A stretch of 64,000 nucleotides of DNA from Tabrizicola_A aquatica (GTDB taxonomy: Bacteria > Pseudomonadota > Alphaproteobacteria > Rhodobacterales > Rhodobacteraceae): the NCBI GenBank assembly GCA_965194375.1, contig CBDAEL010000006.1; one strand, given 5' to 3'. Numbering within the stretch: position 1 is the first letter of the stretch; each line of letters starts with the position of its first letter. This document shows, one piece after another, positions 34,752 through 41,694 of the stretch. The notes beneath the pieces were generated by a model. It saw only the letters and a program-made list of their open reading frames with translations, was not told where the DNA came from and made no database searches. A program made the position numbers and the translations under genes.

Positions 34752-35525
34752 TCAGAACGTCCCCGGATAGCCCCCGCCATCCATCAGGATGTTCTGCCCG
34801 GTGACATAGCCGGCATGGTCGCTGCAGAGGAACGCGCAAAGGGCGCCAAGCTCTTCGGGCCTGCCCATGCGGCCCGAAACCTCTTGTGACTGCCAGAGTG
34901 CAACCTGCTCTTCAAAACTGATGTCTTGGGCTGCATGGCGGGCCTGTTCCAGAATGCGATCTGTCGCAAAAGTGCCGGGCAACAAGTTGTTGATAGTCAC
35001 ATTGGCACGCGAGACCTCACGCGCAAGGCCAGCGACAAAGCCCGTCAGGCCACTGCGGGCCGCGTTCGACAGGCATAGTTCGGCGATTGGTGCCTTCACC
35101 GCGACCGATGTGATGTTCACGATCCGCCCATGTTTCCGCTCGATCATCGGGTCGATCACTGCCTTGATGAGGTCAATGGCCGACAGCATGTTCCCCTCGA
35201 TCGCGCGCATCCAATCGTTGCGATCAAAGTCCCGGAAATTGCCGAAGGGCGGACCGCCGCAGTTGGTGACAAGAATGTCGGGGTGGGGGATCGGCTGCAG
35301 AAGCAGGGCGCGCCCGTCTTCGGTCGCCACATCGGCCACAACTGGGATAACGCGCCCTTTCGCAACGGCAGAGATCTCCTTGACCGCCGCGGCGACAGTC
35401 TCGGGATTCCGGCCGTTGATAACAACATCCGCTCCCTCTGCTGCAAGGGCCGCGGCACAGGCCTTGCCAAGCCCCTTGCTTGAGGCACAGACCACCGCTG
35501 TCCTGCCTTTCAAACCAAAATCCAT
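34752..35525 (-). CDS. Short-chain dehydrogenase/reductase lacking the usual Tyr-Lys pair
   Basis: A 257-residue SDR-fold protein with a modified NAD(P)-binding motif (VVCASSKGLGKACA), NCGG in place of NNAG, and the C-terminal Rossmann tail (NILMDGGGYPGTF). Where classical SDRs have Tyr-x-x-x-Lys, it reads NAARSGLTG, so catalytic Tyr and Lys are replaced by Asn and Ser. Ser of the triad is probably present (NITSVAVKAP). Either it uses other residues or it is non-catalytic. It is the third gene after the MlrC-like and DapE-like genes. Confidence 0.82.
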   Translation of the reverse strand: MDFGLKGRTAVVCASSKGLGKACAAALAAEGADVVINGRNPETVAAAVKEISAVAKGRVIPVVADVATEDGRALLLQPIPHPDILVTNCGGPPFGNFRDFDRNDWMRAIEGNMLSAIDLIKAVIDPMIERKHGRIVNITSVAVKAPIAELCLSNAARSGLTGFVAGLAREVSRANVTINNLLPGTFATDRILEQARHAAQDISFEEQVALWQSQEVSGRMGRPEELGALCAFLCSDHAGYVTGQNILMDGGGYPGTF

Positions 35526-35573
35526 GTCTTTACCCCCTGCCTGTCATGGCGTTTGCGCCCCCGTCGGGGCAGC

Positions 35574-36722
35574 CTATTCGAGATAGTCGCGAAGTATCCG
35601 CCCATAAATCGCCTTCAGACCCACGATCTGTGCCACTTCGATCCGCTCATCAACCTGATGCATGGTCTTTCCGACGAGTCCAAACTCGACCACGGGGCAA
35701 TGACCGCGAACAAAGCGCGCGTCCGACGTGCCTCCGGTCGTTGAAAGCTCGGGCATGAGACCCGTCTTGGCCTTGATGGCCGCTGCGACAAGCTCGACAA
35801 GCGGGCCGGGTTGGGTAACGAAACTCTCCCCCCATACGTCCAGCGCGATCTCGAAGCTGATGCCGGTCTCTGCGGTCACCCGTGCCGCTTCGCTTTTCAG
35901 CCAAGTATCGAGGCTGGCCGATGAATGGGCGTCATTGTATCGTATGTTGACCTTGGCCACTGCCCGGGCGGGGATCACGTTGTCGGCCGTGTTGCCGGTA
36001 TCGATCGTGGTGATTGCAAGGGTCGTAGGGTCGAAGTGCGCGGTTCCTCTGTCCAGTTCATGGCTGGCCAGCCCGTCCAGAAGCCGGACCAGAGCGGTCA
36101 AGGGGTTTTTCGCGCGGTGAGGATAGGCGGAATGGCCCTGAACACCCGTAGCTGTGATCCGTGCCATCAGGGCCCCACGCCGACCGATCTTGATCATGTC
36201 ACCCAAGCGCTCGGGGCAGGTCGGCTCGCCCACAAGGCAGACATCCATCCGTTCGCCCGTGGCCTCCATCCAGTCAAGGATGGCGCGCGTTCCATCGGCG
36301 CCGATGCCTTCTTCGTCGCCAGTGATAGTCAAGATGATCGCATTCTCACCAAGGCTGGCCTGCCGTGCAAAGTCTACCGCTGCCGCGACAAAGGCAGCAA
36401 CGCCTGTCTTCATATCGGTCGCCCCTCGGCCCCAAAGCTCCCCGTCGACGATCTGCCCACCGAACGGGTCATGTGTCCATGCCGCTGCATCGCCCACCGG
36501 CACCACATCGGTATGACCATTGAACCCGAAGGTGCGCATGGCACCCTTTGGTCCCCAACGAGCGAAAAGGTTGGCAATGCCGTTGCGGTCAACCCGGTGG
36601 CATTCAAAGCCGCCAGACGTCAGGAGTGCCTCAAGAAGTTGCAGTGCCCCGCCTTCGGCTGGCGTTACGGTGGGGCAGCGGATCAGCCGCGCTGAAAGTT
36701 CTACCGGATCGATCTGGGTCAT
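35574..36722 (-). CDS. DapE-like succinyl-amino-acid desuccinylase (M20)
   Basis: A 382-residue M20 di-zinc peptidase closely resembling succinyl-diaminopimelate desuccinylase. Zinc ligands are seen in FNGHTDVVPVG, GRGATDMK, GDEEG, VGEPT and the C-terminal GKTMHQVDE. The catalytic TGGTSDARF loop is present. In this operon it is unlikely to be the lysine-pathway DapE. Next to an N-succinylamino-acid racemase and a GNAT it most probably removes succinate from N-succinyl-L-amino acids. Its ATG overlaps the stop of the MlrC-like gene. Confidence 0.87.
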   Translation of the reverse strand: MTQIDPVELSARLIRCPTVTPAEGGALQLLEALLTSGGFECHRVDRNGIANLFARWGPKGAMRTFGFNGHTDVVPVGDAAAWTHDPFGGQIVDGELWGRGATDMKTGVAAFVAAAVDFARQASLGENAIILTITGDEEGIGADGTRAILDWMEATGERMDVCLVGEPTCPERLGDMIKIGRRGALMARITATGVQGHSAYPHRAKNPLTALVRLLDGLASHELDRGTAHFDPTTLAITTIDTGNTADNVIPARAVAKVNIRYNDAHSSASLDTWLKSEAARVTAETGISFEIALDVWGESFVTQPGPLVELVAAAIKAKTGLMPELSTTGGTSDARFVRGHCPVVEFGLVGKTMHQVDERIEVAQIVGLKAIYGRILRDYLE

Positions 36723-38242
36723 GGCTCGCCCCCTGAGTAAACTGCTTCCGGGTCAAGCGGCCAGACGGGTCGACGAACCTTGCTATAGGGTTTTCGTGTC
36801 AGGTCCGGCGTTGCCAAAGCGCCGCTGTCGCAGACGATGACCTTGCCCGCGATGGGTTCGAAGGCAGCGCGGAAGTGCTGCATGCTCTTCAGCGCCAGGA
36901 CCGATTTTTCCAAAGGCATGATGCCGAACGCCGCCAGTTGCTGCCGGTCCAGCACCTGTTCAGGCTCGGTCACGACAAGGATGTCGATCCCGTCCACCCG
37001 AAGCACCGCCGTCGTTCCGTAGGTCCGCTGAAGCCCGCCCAACATCGGACCATCGCCTCGAAAGGCGCCGTCCGACAGCTTCATGATCTTTCCCGACAGC
37101 CGAAGCGGCCCGCCGCCGAAGCCCGGATCGTTCTTGCCGCCCAAATCGACGGTCACAACCTCGCCCTCGCGATGGAGGTGCAATTCCTCTGCCAATGCGG
37201 GGTCAACCATCGGGGCGAAGGCTGCGTTGGTCACTCCGGCATCCAGAAGTGCGCGCAGAAGATTGGTCGCATCGCCATAAGCCCCTGCGCCGGGATTGTC
37301 GGCATAATCGGCAATGACCAGCGGGCCCCGGCCTGGATCAAAGTCCCTAGCGATGTGCGCGGCCTCTTCGACGGTCAGGTAATCATTGCCGCTGATATGC
37401 CGGGCCGCCCAGATGGCGCGGGCATGGGCATCGGCAATTTCACTCGCACGCACGTCTGCCCCCAGGACCGCGCGGTCAAAGGTGACAAGCACACTTGGCC
37501 CCGCATCGCGGATATCGGCTTCGGCAAAGCCCGCGTTGAGGGAAACAGTAAGGATGCCCGGTTCTTTTTCCTCTGTGCGAGCACGGGCATAGGCCGCAAC
37601 CATCGGCCCAGTGTCTGAACGGCCTGAGGTCGCCTCCTCCAGCATCGGCGGGGCGCGGCGCAGGGTAGCGGGGCGGGTCTGGCCCGCCATGGCTGCATGA
37701 AGCAAGTGCGCCGCCCTGTGCCCGGCAAAGCGAATGTCGACATGCGGATAGGTTTTGTAGCTGACCCATATCTGGGCAAGGTCCACCATCGTCTGCGTGG
37801 CGTTGGCGTGCAGATCCAGCGTCACGGCAATCGGCAGGTCTGGGCCAACGATCTGACGCAGACGACGCAAAAGCTCGCCCTCGCCGTCCTCGCAGAACTC
37901 GACCACCTGTGCGCCATGAAGGCCAAGAAGGATGCCGTCAAGCTTGCCCCGCTGTGCCCGGGCCGCGTCGCAGATAATCCCCGCAATATGCTCGAAAGCC
38001 TCGCGCGAGACCGGGCCAGCGGGGGCTGCGGTGGCGGAAACCGTGTGATTCAGGGTCCAACCAAGCTCTTTGGCCGCAGCAATGAAACCTGCCAGTTCCG
38101 TGTTTTCCGCTGATCCGCGCAGATCAATTGCTGCACTTCCCAGGGCAAGCGTGTCGGAGCGGAAATCACGCAGCTCCGTCAATCCCTTCTTGAACGTATT
38201 GTTTTCCGTAAAGAATTCGGCAGAAAGGACGATGTAGGGCAT
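36719..38242 (-). CDS. MlrC-like M81 metallopeptidase
   Basis: A 507-residue protein of the M81/MlrC family, named for cleavage of linearised microcystin fragments. The family N-terminus (AEFFTENNTFKKG), the ligand-rich segment LDLHANATQTMVDLA and PHVDIRFAGHRAAHLL, and the C-terminal MlrC domain (VIADYADNPGAGAYGDATN) are visible. It may cleave an unusual peptide or beta-amide bond in the imported substrate. It heads a three-gene leftward operon with the DapE-like and SDR genes. Confidence 0.85.
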   Translation of the reverse strand: MPYIVLSAEFFTENNTFKKGLTELRDFRSDTLALGSAAIDLRGSAENTELAGFIAAAKELGWTLNHTVSATAAPAGPVSREAFEHIAGIICDAARAQRGKLDGILLGLHGAQVVEFCEDGEGELLRRLRQIVGPDLPIAVTLDLHANATQTMVDLAQIWVSYKTYPHVDIRFAGHRAAHLLHAAMAGQTRPATLRRAPPMLEEATSGRSDTGPMVAAYARARTEEKEPGILTVSLNAGFAEADIRDAGPSVLVTFDRAVLGADVRASEIADAHARAIWAARHISGNDYLTVEEAAHIARDFDPGRGPLVIADYADNPGAGAYGDATNLLRALLDAGVTNAAFAPMVDPALAEELHLHREGEVVTVDLGGKNDPGFGGGPLRLSGKIMKLSDGAFRGDGPMLGGLQRTYGTTAVLRVDGIDILVVTEPEQVLDRQQLAAFGIMPLEKSVLALKSMQHFRAAFEPIAGKVIVCDSGALATPDLTRKPYSKVRRPVWPLDPEAVYSGGEP

Positions 38243-38321
38243 GGCGATCCTTCAGGAAATGCCGGGCGGGGGCGTCATGGCGCTGACGAGATGCCAGAAC
38301 CTGTCGTGTGCTTTCGCGCCC

Positions 38322-39236
38322 TTAGCCACTTGCAGGCCCGTCTTTACCGACATGGCCAATGAACTGATCGTAAAGTGTGCTGACGCTTTCCATGCGGGCC
38401 TCGACTTCTGCGGCGCCAAGGACCTTGAAAACACCGTTGGCAAGAAGGCCGATCAGGCTACTCATGGCCGACGTTGCATCCCAGAAATGGTTCAGGTCCG
38501 TCTGCACGGTCAGGATTTCAGAAACTTTCCCGCGTGCCCAACTGCAATAGGGGTCCGAGATCAGCGTCACCGGGATTCCGCGCGCCTCGGCGGCGAAGGC
38601 AAGGTCGTGCGTCAGACGCGAATATCGCCTGCCGTCGAACAGGATGAGGCAGGTCTTTGACGGGTCTGACAGCAGGATTTCGGCAAAATGGCCGCCCGCG
38701 ACGTCCACTTGAAGCACGCCCGGCCGAAGATATTGCAGGTTATTGGCCAAGCTCGCGCCGTGGCCGCGCTCAGCCTGAAACCCGGCAACGAAGACCTTCG
38801 GGCGACTGGCAAGACGCTCCACGACTCGGTCGAACTCTGCCGTGACAGCAAGGGCATACACCGCTGTCAGGGCAGCGATTTCTTTCTCAAGTGCGATGGA
38901 GAGTTGCCGGTTGCCCAAAAGGCTGCGCTGATGGAATTCCTGCAACTTGTCGCCGATCAGCCATGCCGGCTCGCTCGACCCGGATTTCAGGCTCGCCTTG
39001 AGGTCCTTAATGTCGTCATATCCGATGGACCTGCAGAACCGGCTGATTGAGGCCGCACTGACCCCCGCCTTTTCAGCCAGACTTGCGCCGGTCTCGAACG
39101 GCAACTCGGCGAGGTTGGCCAGCAGATAGCCCGCGATTCGACGCTCGACCTTGCTTGCAGAATTGGCACTGGCGTTCAGCCGCGCAATCAACTCGGCGGG
39201 GCGATCTTCAGACCTTTCGCTGACCAGTTCAGGCAA
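38322..39236 (-). CDS. RpiR-family regulator, second copy
   Basis: A 304-residue RpiR protein with a helix-turn-helix (SLAEKAGVSAASISRFCRSI) and SIS domain. It shares VFVAGFQAERG, DGRRYSRLTHDLA and LNHFWDAT with the first copy, so the two are paralogues that may bind related ligands. It lies between the MlrC operon and the racemase operon, divergent from the latter, 80 bp upstream of the MlrC-like start. Confidence 0.85.
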   Translation of the reverse strand: MPELVSERSEDRPAELIARLNASANSASKVERRIAGYLLANLAELPFETGASLAEKAGVSAASISRFCRSIGYDDIKDLKASLKSGSSEPAWLIGDKLQEFHQRSLLGNRQLSIALEKEIAALTAVYALAVTAEFDRVVERLASRPKVFVAGFQAERGHGASLANNLQYLRPGVLQVDVAGGHFAEILLSDPSKTCLILFDGRRYSRLTHDLAFAAEARGIPVTLISDPYCSWARGKVSEILTVQTDLNHFWDATSAMSSLIGLLANGVFKVLGAAEVEARMESVSTLYDQFIGHVGKDGPASG

Positions 39237-39289
39237 AGCTCGACTCCTTTGGAAAGAAAACTGCCAGATGGTGGATGTTCAGTCAATGT

Positions 39290-39305
39290 TGAAAGGAAGA
39301 TTTCA
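39290..39305. promoter_or_regulatory. Short inverted repeat upstream of the racemase gene
   Basis: TGAAA-N6-TTTCA lies in the divergent region between the second rpiR and the racemase gene. It is compatible with an RpiR half-site pair but is short and not identical to the first operator. Confidence 0.3.
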
Positions 39306-39361
39306 TAATGCTAGGCTGCGCAGTTGAGAGCATGGCGAACTGCACCATGCGGGAGGTCTCT

Positions 39362-40504
39362 ATGTCGCAAAACCCACCGTCTCATCCGTGCAACGCGCCT
39401 CTGCGCATTGACGGCGCCGAGATGCGCCTTGTCAGCCTGCCCTTGGTGACGCCCTTCACCATCGCCACAGGCACGATGTATGAAAAGACCTTCCCGCTGC
39501 TGATTCTGAAGGCCAACGGGTTGGAAGGGTATGGCGAAGGGGTCATGGACCCCTTGCCTGATTATCTTGACGAATCCATCACCGGCAGCATGGACTTTGT
39601 TCGCACCGTTCTTTTGCCGCAGATCATTGGCAAAAGCTTTGCCAACCCGGCGGAACTAGAGGCGCTGTTAACCCCCTGGCGTGGTTTCTACATGGCCAAG
39701 GCCATGGTCGAGATGGCCTTCTGGGACCTTTGGGCCAAGTCGTTGTCCTTGCCTTTGAAGACGCTTCTAGGCGGCACAAGCGACGCGATCGAGGTTGGCG
39801 TCTCGCTTGGGATCACATCGGTCGAGGAGACAGTAAAGCGGGCGGTTACACATCAAGAACTGGGCTACAAACGCATCAAGCTGAAGATTAAGCCGGGCCA
39901 TGATGTGGATGTTGTTGCTGCTGTGCGCAATGTGCTGCCGGGCGCCCACCTGACGGTGGATGCCAACACTTCCTATTCGCTGTCCGACACGGGGGTCTTC
40001 CGGGCGCTGGATGCCCTTGACCTTGACTATATAGAGCAGCCGCTGGCTTGGGACGATATTCATGACCATGCCAAGCTGCAGTCCCGCATCAAGACACCGC
40101 TCTGTTTGGACGAGAGCATCCGCTCGGTGGCCGATGCCCGCAAGGCGCTGGAAAGCGATGCGGCGCGTGTCATCAACATAAAGGTTGGGCGCGTCGGCGG
40201 CCATTTGGAAGCCAAGCGCATCCATGACCTGTGCGCGGCCTTCGACGTGCCCGTCTGGTGCGGCGGCATGCTTGAGGCAGGCATCGGACGGGCGCATAAC
40301 ATCCACCTTTCGACGCAACCGAACTTCCGCAAGCCGGGCGACACCTCCAGCTCCAGTCGCTATTTCACCAAGGACATCATCAACGAGGTCCTAACCGCAG
40401 AAGAGGGCCTGATGCCGGTTCCGCCCGGCCCCGGGATCGGCGTGACGCTGGACTGGGACTTCCTTGCCAAAGTTTCCTCGGGCATCGAGGCCTTTTCAAA
40501 GTGA
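39362..40504 (+). CDS. N-succinylamino-acid racemase / o-succinylbenzoate synthase-like enolase-superfamily enzyme
   Basis: A 380-residue enolase-superfamily enzyme with the catalytic pair Lys173 and Lys175 (RIKLKIKPG), metal ligands Asp200 (VDANTSY), Glu225 (YIEQPL) and Asp250 (CLDES), and the opposite-face base Lys274 (INIKVGRVGG). This is the MenC/NSAR subgroup. No menaquinone genes are nearby, and the next gene encodes a GNAT transferase, so racemisation of N-succinyl amino acids is the likely role. ATG 39362 is chosen for its ribosome-binding site (GGGAGG); upstream ATGs at 39308 and 39332 lack one. Confidence 0.85.
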   Translation: MSQNPPSHPCNAPLRIDGAEMRLVSLPLVTPFTIATGTMYEKTFPLLILKANGLEGYGEGVMDPLPDYLDESITGSMDFVRTVLLPQIIGKSFANPAELEALLTPWRGFYMAKAMVEMAFWDLWAKSLSLPLKTLLGGTSDAIEVGVSLGITSVEETVKRAVTHQELGYKRIKLKIKPGHDVDVVAAVRNVLPGAHLTVDANTSYSLSDTGVFRALDALDLDYIEQPLAWDDIHDHAKLQSRIKTPLCLDESIRSVADARKALESDAARVINIKVGRVGGHLEAKRIHDLCAAFDVPVWCGGMLEAGIGRAHNIHLSTQPNFRKPGDTSSSSRYFTKDIINEVLTAEEGLMPVPPGPGIGVTLDWDFLAKVSSGIEAFSK

Positions 40505-41232
40505 GCAAGTCCCTCTCGCAACCCGAAATCCGCGAACTGTCCGGAATGTCGGAATTCCGACAGGCCGAGACCTTGCAGAATGAGGTCTGGGGCAAGGACG
40601 ACACCGCCGATCCGGCTGATCTTTTGATGGTGATCCAGGCGGAAGGCGGGCTTTGCGCAGGCGCGTTTCTGGAGGGGCAGCTGATCGGCTATGTCTTCGG
40701 GTTTCCAACCAAAGACTCTGGCGTGCAGCATTCCCATCGCCTCGCAGTTCATCCGGACGCACGCGGATTACATCTCGGCTCGCGGCTGAAGTGGTATCAG
40801 CGCGAGTGGTGCCTTGCGCGTGGTGTCAATCTTGTTCGCTGGACCTTTGACCCTTTGCGCGGATTGAACGCCAGCCTGAACATCGGCACGCTCGGCGCCG
40901 TCGTCCGCTCCTATCTTCCCGACTATTACGGTGACATGCAGGGCATCAACGCGGGCCTTCCCTCGGACCGGCTGCTTGCGGAATGGCGCTTGGGCAGCGC
41001 CCCAGTCAGAGCCCGAGCGGCCGGGTTGCCAGCGACGGCCCATGGCACGGTGGTGCAGCGGCTGAAGTTGGCCGAAGGGTCTGACGCGATAATTCAGAGC
41101 GATCCCCCACGGGCTTTGGCAGAACGGATGCGACTGCGGGCGGCGATCACCGGGGCGATTGCAGAAGGTCACGCCATCATCGGCTACGACCGCGGCGCAC
41201 AGGAGTATCTGATCGGACCTTTGGAGGCCTAG
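40501..41232 (+). CDS. GNAT-family N-succinyltransferase-like protein (COG3375 type)
   Basis: A 243-residue GNAT protein with the acyl-CoA site region HRLAVHPDARGLHLGSRLKW, then WTFDPLRGLNASLNIGTLGA, typical of the COG3375 family. In Geobacillus a homologue succinylates D-amino acids and works with a racemase and a desuccinylase in a D-to-L conversion pathway. Start is GTG 40501, overlapping the racemase stop (GTGA). The C-terminal 80 residues recur as a decayed copy at 44190-44410. Confidence 0.82.
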   Translation: MSKSLSQPEIRELSGMSEFRQAETLQNEVWGKDDTADPADLLMVIQAEGGLCAGAFLEGQLIGYVFGFPTKDSGVQHSHRLAVHPDARGLHLGSRLKWYQREWCLARGVNLVRWTFDPLRGLNASLNIGTLGAVVRSYLPDYYGDMQGINAGLPSDRLLAEWRLGSAPVRARAAGLPATAHGTVVQRLKLAEGSDAIIQSDPPRALAERMRLRAAITGAIAEGHAIIGYDRGAQEYLIGPLEA

Positions 41233-41448
41233 AGACGCTTATTCCGTAACGGATGCCTTTTCAAAAAGGACCCGTCCAGCCACGACCATAACGACAACCA
41301 GGCATTGCCAACTCGCAAGGCGTTCGCCCGGGACCACCACGGCAATCAGAAGGCCAAGGAACCGTTCAGGACTTGTGAACAATGTTGCCCTGAGCGGGTG
41401 GAAGTAGCGGCGGGCGGCGAAAAAAGCCAAGCGTCCAAGCCAGCCCAT
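41041..41448. repeat. Diverged direct repeat, copy 1 (GNAT 3' end plus EamA 3' end)
   Basis: This stretch and 44221-44620 are homologous along their length, sharing for example the 20-base GATGCCTTTTCAAAAAGGAC, with many scattered substitutions (roughly three quarters identical by eye). Copy 1 has an intact GNAT end and a shortened EamA piece. The repeats flank the dimethylglycine-dehydrogenase-like gene. Confidence 0.75.
41239..41448 (-). pseudogene. EamA transporter C-terminal fragment
   Basis: About 70 codons read leftward as an EamA C-terminus: LAFFAARRYFHPLRATLFTS, GLLIAVVVPGERLASWQCLV and VAGRVLFEKAS. They align with the end of the intact EamA protein at 44416-45303 (LAFFAAFRYISPVRATMISN and VAGLVLFEKASGKE). 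The first three quarters of the gene are absent and one small internal deletion is seen. Confidence 0.8.
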
Positions 41449-41653
41449 CGATCATGATTTGAACCTGACCTGCCACGACCGGTTCGGGCCCAAGGGAAAG
41501 GGCCTAACCCACCAGAACCTTATGCCAGAGCTGATCTTGTGGTGGTTTAGCCTCTACAGGCCGTACAGATGGTCTTCAACAAGAGAGGCAAGCGTCCGGG
41601 TCCGCAGCGCATGAATAGAGCTTGACTCGTCTATTTTTCGCACATTACTTTAT

Positions 41654-41668
41654 GAATAAGCTATTACG
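41654..41668. promoter_or_regulatory. GTAAT-N2-ATTAC-type operator, site A (weak)
   Basis: On the minus strand this reads CGTAATAGCTTATTC, resembling the cluster motif CGTAAT-N2-ATTAC found at three other promoters. The right arm is degenerate. It lies 27-41 bp upstream of the ATG at 41695. Confidence 0.45.
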
Positions 41669-41694
41669 CAATACATAACTCTGAAGAGGTAGAG

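Noticed and set aside
35574..36722. Housekeeping lysine-pathway DapE
   Set aside because: Its operon with MlrC-like and SDR genes and its proximity to the racemase and GNAT favour a catabolic desuccinylase; the usual dapD or other lysine genes are absent here.
39362..40504. Menaquinone-pathway MenC
   Set aside because: Residues fit MenC and the racemase equally, but no menaquinone genes are present and the GNAT overlap favours the racemase role.
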